A stretch of DNA of 64,000 bases from Roseimaritima ulvae (lineage in GTDB: Bacteria; Planctomycetota; Planctomycetia; Pirellulales; Pirellulaceae). Shown in pieces: positions 47,547-55,117 of this stretch. The notes under the pieces were generated by a model, which searched no databases, was not told the origin of the DNA, and saw nothing but the letters and a program-made list of their open reading frames with translations. Position numbers and translations under genes: made by a program. The stretch's first letter is position 1. Each line of letters starts with the position of its first letter. The DNA lies in NCBI RefSeq assembly GCF_008065135.1, contig NZ_CP042914.1, positions 7,359,404-7,423,403 on the forward strand, read 5' to 3'.

Positions 47547-47606
47547 ACACGGGCCCGGGGGACCATGCTACGTTAGCCTAAGTGTAGCATTAGGCGGTCC
47601 GCTACG
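47547..47606. repeat. Diverged REP-like inverted units
   Basis: CACGGGCCCGGGGGACCATG at 47547 and GTGTAGCATTAGGCGGTCCG at 47583 are diverged, oppositely oriented members of the family at 7.9 and 62.3 kb. They lie in the divergent spacer between the propeller-like gene and the PH-domain genes. Confidence 0.6.
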
Positions 47607-47708
47607 ACAAAATGCTTTATGGCAGCCGCGGGTTGCCAAGAAACCGCACCGCATCGCGAATTCATCTCATCCGGCCGCACTCCCTGGCATTCCTGACGAG
47701 CACCACCC

Positions 47709-48272
47709 ATGGATTCTCCGCCCCTATCGGAACCATTGGATATCTCTCGTATCCGACGCCCCGATGTCGCCCTGTTGCGTTATTACGCGCTGTGCGCCCT
47801 GGCCACCGGGCCGGCGTTTCCGCTGACCTTGATTCCGCTGCTATGCCGCTACTACACGCTGCGATACCGCTTTGATGATCGCGGCATCACGTTGTCGTGG
47901 GGCGTGCTGTTCCGCACCGAAACCTACCTGACCTACAAACGCATCCAGGACATCCACCTGAACCGCAATCTGGTCCAGCGCTGGCTGGGCCTGGCCACTC
48001 TGAACGTGCAAACGGCTTCGGGCAGCGCTTCGCCGGAAATGAAAATCGAGGGCGTGCTGGAAGCCGAAGCGCTGCGTGATTACCTGTACGCTCGGATGCG
48101 CGGTGCCAAGCACGCGGGCGCAGAGGCCGCCGACGCTCAGAGCCCGGCTGCGGTCGCTCAGTCCATCCCACCGTCGGCGTCGCAAGACGAAGTTTTGCAG
48201 TTGCTGACCAGCATCCGCGACAACTTGCAGGCGTTGGGCGGATCGCCGACCAAGGGCGAGTCACCATCATGA
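47709..48272 (+). CDS. Bacterial PH-domain membrane protein (YdbS/bPH2-like), first of a pair
   Basis: The 187-aa protein has two short hydrophobic segments near the N-terminus (about residues 23-45) and then a bPH2-type domain, with YRFDDRGITLSWGVLFRTET and LTYKRIQDIHLNRNLVQRWL followed by LNVQTASGS. The C-terminal tail is Ala-rich and ends with a helical segment (VLQLLTSIRDNLQALGG). YdbS-like proteins occur in adjacent pairs and are thought to act at the membrane; their molecular role is poorly known. The next gene encodes a second PH-domain protein and overlaps the stop by 4 nt. Confidence 0.8.
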   Translation: MDSPPLSEPLDISRIRRPDVALLRYYALCALATGPAFPLTLIPLLCRYYTLRYRFDDRGITLSWGVLFRTETYLTYKRIQDIHLNRNLVQRWLGLATLNVQTASGSASPEMKIEGVLEAEALRDYLYARMRGAKHAGAEAADAQSPAAVAQSIPPSASQDEVLQLLTSIRDNLQALGGSPTKGESPS

Positions 48273-49045
48273 ACGAAACCACGCTTGCCCCCTTGGGCGA
48301 CGCCACCGTCGAAGCCTCCGGCGGTCCGGTATATGAAGGCATCTGGCTGGTGCTGGCCCAGTGGTTTCGCGTCCCCCGCCAACCGCCCGTTTTGCCCAAG
48401 CAATCCGGCGAAGCGATCGTCTCGCGAAAACCGGCGGCCCAATTCATCAGCTACCTGCGGCTGGAATTCGCCATCATCATGGCAGTGCTATCGATCGCCG
48501 CCTTGGTGGGCTGTGCGTTTCTGATCGCCGCGGCACCGGGCCCCGGGCTAGCTGTGCTGCTGCTGGCCTCGGCACTGCTGGCCGCCATGGTGACCGTCGG
48601 CCTGATCGCGATCCGTTTGCGTTATGACACCACCTGGTACGTGTTCAGCGACCGCAGCATGCGGCTCCGCCGCGGCATCTGGTTGATCCGCGAAACCACA
48701 ATCACTTTTGAAAACATCCAGAACGTCAAAACCCACCAGGGACCGCTGCAGCGTCTGTTTGGAATCAGCAATGTGATCGTGGAAACCGCCGGCGGAGGCT
48801 CGTCCAGCGAAGGCGTCAGCAACACCGATCATCAGGGTTTGATCGAAGGCATCGAAAACGCCGTCGAGTTGCGTGACGCGATTCGCGAAAAGATCGCCGC
48901 CAGCCGCACTTCCGGTTTAGGCGACGACGACGATACGCCATCCCCGATCCAGCCTGTTCCCGCCGCTGGCTTCCAACCGCAACACATCGCCATGCTGCAG
49001 GAAATCAATCAGCTGCTGGAAGCACGTCGTTCAACCGCCTCCTAG
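48269..49045 (+). CDS. Bacterial PH-domain membrane protein (YdbS/YdbT-like), second of a pair
   Basis: The 258-aa protein has two transmembrane helices (about residues 69-115: FAIIMAVLSIAALVGCAFLI and AVLLLASALLAAMVTVGLIA) followed by a bPH2-like domain: WYVFSDRSMRLRRGIWLIRE, ITFENIQNVKTHQGPLQRLF and VIVETAGGGSS. The tail ends with a helix, HIAMLQEINQLLEARRS, like the end of the upstream protein. The ATG at 48269 overlaps the upstream stop (ATGA). The shared architecture suggests a heteromeric membrane complex, as proposed for YdbS/YdbT pairs. Confidence 0.8.
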   Translation: MNETTLAPLGDATVEASGGPVYEGIWLVLAQWFRVPRQPPVLPKQSGEAIVSRKPAAQFISYLRLEFAIIMAVLSIAALVGCAFLIAAAPGPGLAVLLLASALLAAMVTVGLIAIRLRYDTTWYVFSDRSMRLRRGIWLIRETTITFENIQNVKTHQGPLQRLFGISNVIVETAGGGSSSEGVSNTDHQGLIEGIENAVELRDAIREKIAASRTSGLGDDDDTPSPIQPVPAAGFQPQHIAMLQEINQLLEARRSTAS

Positions 49046-49055
49046 CAGGCACCCC

Positions 49056-49083
49056 GTAGCTACCGTCGCCAGACGGTGGAGAC
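49056..49083. repeat. Single GTAGCTAC-type repeat
   Basis: GTAGCTACCGTCGCCAGACG followed by GTGGAGAC matches half of the palindromic element at 23928-24003. It fills the short gap between the convergent PH-domain and zinc-ribbon genes. Confidence 0.6.
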
Positions 49084-49089
49084 CCCAAC

Positions 49090-50076
49090 CTAACCGCCGG
49101 GCACTTCTATCAACATCACCTGCGTGCGGTTGTACAGCAACAACCGATACTGGGTGGCCAAACGCGGTGGACCGCGGTAGTCGAACTGCACCGTCTTGGC
49201 TTGCTCGTCGATTTGGAATGAGCCTTTAACGTAGTACTCAAAGGGGCTCAGGATCGACTCGGCTTTGGCCGCGGTAAGCCGTAGGTTGGGACCGATCTGA
49301 ACATACCGAAACTTCGCAGTCGTCAATGGCGCATCGGCTGCCACGGTTTTCTCGGTATTGCGAATCATCGCTTCCAGTCCCGGTCGATCATCCTCCAAGC
49401 CGGCCGTCCGCGCTGCGGCTCGGCCCTGGGAGGTATGTCGCGATTGGTACAGCCCGATAAACAACAACCCCAACACCGCGGGCACCAGAGCGCTGATATA
49501 GATGATCGCGCCGCACAGGATCCGACCTTTTTGGATCATGCCCAGCACCAAGCCCACCAGAGGCACAAAAAAGATCGCGACCCCCAACAACGCATTCTGC
49601 CGAATGGCGGCAATCGCCATCCAAACCTGCCCGGTCATCAGACAAGCCACCATGGCCACGATCATCGCTACCGTCGCCGCGATGGCCACCGGCTCGGAAG
49701 CCAATCCCGCCAGCCCCAGCGCCAACAGCAGCACCGTAACGCCTCCCAGGACGATCGCAAAACGAATCAGGAACGGCCGCAGTGGGACGTCACCGCCAAC
49801 CGTGGGCGCAGCGGAAGAGCTCCCCGCCGTGGGACTCGCTCCCTGCGGCGGCACGGCCCCGGCAAAGACCGGCGGAACGGAAGCCGCAGGGGCCGCGGCT
49901 GATGGTGCGGCAGCCGGAGGTGCCGCAGTCGCGGGCGTCGCGGCGGCTGCGTTGGAGGAGGCCGTTGACATCCGGATCGGTTGACTGCACTTGGGGCACC
50001 GAAACATGGTGCCGGCCGGTGAGCTGGGCACGCGCAACACGGTGCCGCACTCCGGGCAGCGGATATTGGTGGTCAT
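49090..50076 (-). CDS. Zinc-ribbon membrane protein
   Basis: The 328-aa product begins with an MJ0042-type zinc ribbon (IRCPECGTVLRVP and MFRCPKCSQPIRM, two C-x2-C pairs). An Ala/Pro-rich linker follows, then four hydrophobic helices (about residues 105-210). The C-terminal soluble domain contains IGPNLRLTAAKAESILSPFE and VQFDYRGPPRLATQYRLLLY. The family is common in Planctomycetota, but I cannot assign a role. Its ATG overlaps the stop of the transglutaminase-domain gene by 4 nt, so the two are translationally coupled and may act together. Confidence 0.7.
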   Translation of the reverse strand: MTTNIRCPECGTVLRVPSSPAGTMFRCPKCSQPIRMSTASSNAAAATPATAAPPAAAPSAAAPAASVPPVFAGAVPPQGASPTAGSSSAAPTVGGDVPLRPFLIRFAIVLGGVTVLLLALGLAGLASEPVAIAATVAMIVAMVACLMTGQVWMAIAAIRQNALLGVAIFFVPLVGLVLGMIQKGRILCGAIIYISALVPAVLGLLFIGLYQSRHTSQGRAAARTAGLEDDRPGLEAMIRNTEKTVAADAPLTTAKFRYVQIGPNLRLTAAKAESILSPFEYYVKGSFQIDEQAKTVQFDYRGPPRLATQYRLLLYNRTQVMLIEVPGG

Positions 50077-53000
50077 GGTGTCGCAGCTCCTGCGGGCAAG
50101 GATTTCATCTGGCGGCGGATCACGGTAGCCGTTTGACTGTGCGGCTCCTTGGCCAACCCGGCCTCGAAACTTTCCTGAGCGATTTCAGACAATCCCAATT
50201 GCGCCGCGACCAATCCACGCACCAAGTCCATGTTGGCATCCAACATCGTGGGCGGCTCGTTCATCGGACGACGATAGATTTCGGATGCCTCAAAAATCCC
50301 ACCGGTCAGGGCCTGAGCGCATGCCAACGTATGCGCCGTGGCAAATTGCTCGCGATCAATCAGCGGACCGGCCACACGCAACCGCTTGGCCACCTGTTGG
50401 GCATCTTCCAGCATCAGCGAATCCCACAACAGTCGATTGGCCAACATACTGACCAATGGTTCCTTGGGTGGCTCCGCCAGATAGGCCTGCAACTTGTCCA
50501 AGGCGGCGACAGTGTTGCCGTTCACACGCATCAACTGGTACTGCAATTGATACTTCAACAGCATTTCGGGAAGCTGGTCGATATATTCTTCAACCATCGG
50601 CAACCAAGCTGAATAGTCACGCGGCTCGTTGGGATGCAACCGCTGCAGTTCCAACACACAGCTCAACAATTTTCCGACCGCCTCCATCGTGGGTTGCTGC
50701 TGCACGTCGTCCAACAGCAGCGGGTACAGGGACTTCATCTCCCTGTGGACGTAGTAGCTCTGTCGCCGCAGCTGCTGAATCCACAACTCAATTTGCGGCG
50801 GAGGCGTTTGCCCAGGTGGTTCGACCAGGGACAGGTCATGCGTCGCCTGGCAAGCCATCACGCGGACGGTCCATTCGGTGCGCTGCATGGGTTTGTCTTC
50901 CAGCCGCTGCCAAACGCGAGCGGCAAAGCTGCCCGAAAACTGATCAAACATCGGTAACTCCTTTGCCAACTCCGGCATCAGTGCCTCGCAGGCCAACTGA
51001 ACCTGCTCCTGTTTTCCGGCCTGCCACTGTTGCCACAGCGGTTGCCCCAGCCAGAAGGAATCGCAAGCAAAACGCCACTGTCCCTCGGGGTTTTTGATTA
51101 ACCAGTACTGCACCACATCATCTTCGCTGCGCTTCAGCGTCGCCTTTTGCAACCCGTCGCTGAGCGGTTCCAGCGTCACCTCGGCGTTGGCGGCGATGGT
51201 TTGGGTCAGCCAACGCGAGCGGTTGTCTTCAGAGATGTGCACCCAGCCGTAAATCTTGCTGGGGCCTCCCCGGCCGCTCGAGAGCACTGCGTTTGCCACC
51301 TCCGGCACGCAAGCCAACCGCTGAATAGCTTGGACGTCCGATTCCAGGTCGGCCACAATCATATGCCGCACCACCGACAGTGCGTCTTGCTCGTTCAGCG
51401 GCGGCAACTCAGGCAGTTTCGCTTCTTCCAATCGAGTCACCGGCCAGTCCACATCGTCTAACAAGTTTTGCCAACGCCACGCTAAATCCGCGCGGTTGGT
51501 AGCGACCATGGTCTCCCAGATCCCCGTCGCAATCTGCATCCGAAACGCAGCATCCAAACCTTCCAAGCCACTCGGCTTGCGATTTTCCAACAGGTCGACC
51601 AGCAATCGGTCGTATCCACCGCTTTGCTCTTGCAAGTGCTGTTTCAACCGCGTGTCTTGCCGCGTTGCCAGCAGTACCAATTGATATGCGGCCTCAAGCT
51701 TGGGGACGACTCTTCTGGGCAGCCCGAAGGCTTCGGGCGCGGCGAGCATTTGCTGCAGTGGTTCCGCAGATCCGGCCAGCCGTTGGGGGTCGGCATGAAG
51801 CAGCCCCTCGTCGGTCCGCATCGCAGCGAACGCCGCTACCGCGCGACCGGTTCCAGTAAACGGACTGACCGCTGCTTTCGCCAACCGATTGACGGTCGGG
51901 ACGTCCAGGCGGACACGAGTCGTTTCGGGACGGTGTTGCAATTCGAAAATCGGCAATAAGACCCGAGCGGCCAGTTCTTCGTCTGCACGCTTTGGCGAGA
52001 CATCCGAGACCACGCGACGAGCCAGTACCGCCATCCCATAATCGCTCAACTTGCTTCCCAGCAATGCCAAGGGGATATTTCGTCTTGGGCTCCGCTGCGC
52101 GAGCTCGGCCAAGGCCCGCAGATCCTCATCCTTCACACTCTCCAACAATCGCTGCCCAAAATCCCAACTCAGCTGAAACGAAAACTGCAGTGCATCCGGC
52201 TGCTGCAACAACTTCCGCATCTGATCATGGGCTTGATTCACTTCCGCCGCGGACAATGTGCCAGGCCGCACCACGCATCGATGGGTCAACTGCAGAACTT
52301 GATCGTCATCGGCCCGCGGCACCGACGTCGCAGCGGGTTCGCCTTGCCAAGTCTGCCAGGGCGGTTGCCGCATCGACTCGGGCACCGCAGCGGAGCTCTC
52401 CCAGGGCTGAAGTTCCGCGACCGTACGCATCTGGTATTCCGCGGATAATGTCAGGAATCCGATCGTCTGCTGCCAATCGTCTGGCAGCGGGGGCGGCGTC
52501 ACATCGGCGGGAAACCGCATGCAGTGCACCACCTCATACGTGCTGCCTTCCAGGTTCACCATCGCTGTCCGACGCGGCCGAGGCGGTTCGGCCGGCGCCG
52601 TGGGATCTTCGATCTTCTGCCAGACATCCGAGGGCACCATCAGGGCCACCGATTCCAACGCTAAAAAATCATTCACGACCGAAAACGTTCCCCCGGCGGT
52701 GAGCCTTTGCGTATTCAATAACTGGGCGGGAAACCCGCTTCCTCGAACCACAAACCGATGGCTTCCCTGAGCGTCGCGGACCAACGGCAACACGACCAGG
52801 CCCGCCAAATCGGTACCGGATTCGGTGTTCATATATTGCCGCCATTGTTCAAGCGAAGCCTGACGATTGGCGGAATCGTAGCCGGCTCCCATCTCGACCG
52901 CCAACGCACCGCGCTGCTGCACCTGAACGGCCATCGCACCACCGCCGTTGCGGTTCAAGTCCATCCAATTGGTAAGCGTTTCCGTATTGCTGGAAGCATC

Positions 53001-54449
53001 GGTTCCCGGTGTTTTTACCAGTTTGCCCGCCGCCGCATCACAGATCAGCGTCAGACGCTGGCGACACCCGTCTGTCAGATAGCCCAGCGGATAGTTATCC
53101 AGCGCGGGAATTGTCAGTGTCGGGTCGACGAACAGAAAACCGGACGGCTGCTGGGCGTCGGGGATCGCTACGATGGCGTGATCAAAAAAATCCAGGCAAG
53201 CCAGATCGGGGGAAACATCCAATCCGCCAGTCGAATCCAACAGAGCGACGTAGGCCGGGATGTCCATCTGCCGCAACCAGGCCACCAACAACGTCGATTG
53301 GTCTTTACAATCCCCGAACCGCCGCTGCAACGATTTGTCCGGAGAGACGGGAAGGATCGCGTTTTCGCCCAAGGACAAACCGGTGTACCGCACCATCTGT
53401 TGCAATTGCTGGATCGCCCAGATTATTTTCTGATCGCGAGTCGCCGGCTGGTCTTCGCTGCCGGCCGGCTGCATGGCCGTTACGATTTGTTGTGCTAATT
53501 GAGCACCGTCGGTGATCGCCTGATCGATGCGAGCTCCATACGCCGCGCCCAGTGACTGCCAGTCCGAACTGACCGCGGCAAACACCGTGGGGTACGACGA
53601 AGCTTGCGGACCACAATGGGGTTCGAACCAATCAAAGAAGCTGGGAGAATCGATCATCTGATACTCCGTCGCTTGGGGCGGAGTGCCCTTGGCAGGAGGC
53701 AGCGGGCCCAGCGTGCCCAGACTCCAACGCACCCCCGCACCGCCAGACACCACGACTCGCGTAACCCGGGCCGGCAGCATCGTCGTCATGGGATGCCGAA
53801 AACCGATGGAGCGATCGAGCAAAGGTTTGCTGAGCGATACGGTTTTGGTTTCGATGATCGCGCCCGGCTGGACGCCCGATAACAGAGCCGTCAGCGCCTT
53901 GCGATCCACAAACACGCCGGGCACCGAAGCTTCGGCGGCGCGTTCGACAATCTGCGCGGCGTCGAGTTCGATGACCTCGCCGGCGGGAGTGATCACTCGC
54001 GCTTCCAGCTGCGGCCGGTCTTCGTGCCAGGGAGACCACTCGGCGTTCAATTGAGAGTTGTCGGCCAGTTCTTCGCGGCCCTGCGGACGGATGATATGCC
54101 AACGCGTCGTTTGCAAATCCCCATCGCTCAGAAATTCATAGTGCGTACTACTGAGGATCTGATTGTTAGACGCGTCATCCAGTTCGGCTTCCAGCTCCAG
54201 CGGCGACGGCATACCGGGATGTTGGTAGGTCGGCTCACGCGGTTTGGCGTCCAATTGCTGCACCAATGCGGCCAGCTGCTCGGGCGTCGCCTGCAGCGGC
54301 CCGGCGTCGATCACCGGCTGCAGCGCCGACAGTTTCGGCGCTGCAGCGGGCTGTTCCGCCACCAACACGCCGCCCCACAGCACCACCGAGACCCAAACGA
54401 GAAAACTCCGCACCCGGCACCGACCCCACACCGATGAATTCAATTCCAC
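50073..54449 (-). CDS. DUF3857/transglutaminase-like exported protein, very large
   Basis: The protein (about 1458 aa from a GTG at 54449) has an N-terminal hydrophobic leader (FLVWVSVVLWGGVLVAEQ). A DUF3857 domain with HYEFLSDGDLQTTRWHIIRP comes next, then a transglutaminase-like core. The core triad is visible as Cys in RRFGDCKDQSTLLVAWLRQ, His in FFDHAIVAIP and Asp in FLFVDPTL. About 900 further residues of mixed helical repeats follow, ending with TPR-like ALDKLQAYLAEPPKEP and AQESFEAGLAKEP segments. Related proteins probably process peptides or envelope components. The start is uncertain: GTGs at 54431 and 54413 also precede the leader, and the frame is open to a TTG at 54614. The downstream zinc-ribbon gene is coupled. 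Confidence 0.78.
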   Translation of the reverse strand: MELNSSVWGRCRVRSFLVWVSVVLWGGVLVAEQPAAAPKLSALQPVIDAGPLQATPEQLAALVQQLDAKPREPTYQHPGMPSPLELEAELDDASNNQILSSTHYEFLSDGDLQTTRWHIIRPQGREELADNSQLNAEWSPWHEDRPQLEARVITPAGEVIELDAAQIVERAAEASVPGVFVDRKALTALLSGVQPGAIIETKTVSLSKPLLDRSIGFRHPMTTMLPARVTRVVVSGGAGVRWSLGTLGPLPPAKGTPPQATEYQMIDSPSFFDWFEPHCGPQASSYPTVFAAVSSDWQSLGAAYGARIDQAITDGAQLAQQIVTAMQPAGSEDQPATRDQKIIWAIQQLQQMVRYTGLSLGENAILPVSPDKSLQRRFGDCKDQSTLLVAWLRQMDIPAYVALLDSTGGLDVSPDLACLDFFDHAIVAIPDAQQPSGFLFVDPTLTIPALDNYPLGYLTDGCRQRLTLICDAAAGKLVKTPGTDASSNTETLTNWMDLNRNGGGAMAVQVQQRGALAVEMGAGYDSANRQASLEQWRQYMNTESGTDLAGLVVLPLVRDAQGSHRFVVRGSGFPAQLLNTQRLTAGGTFSVVNDFLALESVALMVPSDVWQKIEDPTAPAEPPRPRRTAMVNLEGSTYEVVHCMRFPADVTPPPLPDDWQQTIGFLTLSAEYQMRTVAELQPWESSAAVPESMRQPPWQTWQGEPAATSVPRADDDQVLQLTHRCVVRPGTLSAAEVNQAHDQMRKLLQQPDALQFSFQLSWDFGQRLLESVKDEDLRALAELAQRSPRRNIPLALLGSKLSDYGMAVLARRVVSDVSPKRADEELAARVLLPIFELQHRPETTRVRLDVPTVNRLAKAAVSPFTGTGRAVAAFAAMRTDEGLLHADPQRLAGSAEPLQQMLAAPEAFGLPRRVVPKLEAAYQLVLLATRQDTRLKQHLQEQSGGYDRLLVDLLENRKPSGLEGLDAAFRMQIATGIWETMVATNRADLAWRWQNLLDDVDWPVTRLEEAKLPELPPLNEQDALSVVRHMIVADLESDVQAIQRLACVPEVANAVLSSGRGGPSKIYGWVHISEDNRSRWLTQTIAANAEVTLEPLSDGLQKATLKRSEDDVVQYWLIKNPEGQWRFACDSFWLGQPLWQQWQAGKQEQVQLACEALMPELAKELPMFDQFSGSFAARVWQRLEDKPMQRTEWTVRVMACQATHDLSLVEPPGQTPPPQIELWIQQLRRQSYYVHREMKSLYPLLLDDVQQQPTMEAVGKLLSCVLELQRLHPNEPRDYSAWLPMVEEYIDQLPEMLLKYQLQYQLMRVNGNTVAALDKLQAYLAEPPKEPLVSMLANRLLWDSLMLEDAQQVAKRLRVAGPLIDREQFATAHTLACAQALTGGIFEASEIYRRPMNEPPTMLDANMDLVRGLVAAQLGLSEIAQESFEAGLAKEPHSQTATVIRRQMKSLPAGAATP

Positions 54450-54643
54450 TTGCCGCACCACGATTGAACGAATCAAAACAGAAGGGGTGCAGTTTACCCG
54501 AACCGTGGGGGCCCAGCCAGCATTTCGCTGCGATTTCGAAACGGAGTGGGTCGATAGCGAAATGCGACTCAACGCGTGCATTGAATCGCTGTTCCTCGGT
54601 GCTCTACTGTTCAATTCTTAGCACAGCTCGGACTGTTTCGGGG

Positions 54644-55099
54644 TCAACCGCTGGAGTTATTCTGTTGGCGTCGCCACAGCAACACGGTGAGCCAAAACGC
54701 GAAACAGGCGACTTTAAAATCGGGCAGCGTGCCGGTGATTGTGGCACGGCGTGTAAACGAATGCACGGGAGCGATTACACCGTCAAAACCGCTGCCCCGG
54801 ATCGCCATTTGTCGGGAGAACATCGAGGAGGCTTCCAATACATACGCGCGCGTCTCCGATTGAATGTCGATGGTACGCGACAAGGCACTGCGTTTGGTCG
54901 CCTCGACCAGCACTTCGGAATCGGCTTCCAATGTCCACCGACCACTCCACCACCCCTGCTTGCAGACTTGGTGACGCACCCCATCGATAGTCAATTGCCC
55001 CTGCTCACCGGCCCAATAGAATTCAGCTTCTGCGCGGTTTGACGCAGAGGATATCCGATAGTTCCATGAACAAATTCCCTGAGGCGTGCACTGAATCAT
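54644..55099 (-). CDS. Hypothetical protein with C-terminal membrane helix
   Basis: The 151-aa product starts IQCTPQGICSWNYRISSASN and is rich in beta strands with many aromatic residues (EFYWAGEQGQLTIDGV, CKQGWWSGRWTLEADSEVLV), ending in a hydrophobic stretch, FKVACFAFWLTVLLW. The strand-rich layout with a membrane end loosely recalls scramblase/tubby-like beta barrels, but I cannot confirm this. The ATG at 55099 is 19 bp after the stop of the tri-domain sulfatase gene, so co-transcription is likely. Confidence 0.6.
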   Translation of the reverse strand: MIQCTPQGICSWNYRISSASNRAEAEFYWAGEQGQLTIDGVRHQVCKQGWWSGRWTLEADSEVLVEATKRSALSRTIDIQSETRAYVLEASSMFSRQMAIRGSGFDGVIAPVHSFTRRATITGTLPDFKVACFAFWLTVLLWRRQQNNSSG

Positions 55100-55117
55100 G
55101 TTCACGAGTCCTTGCAC

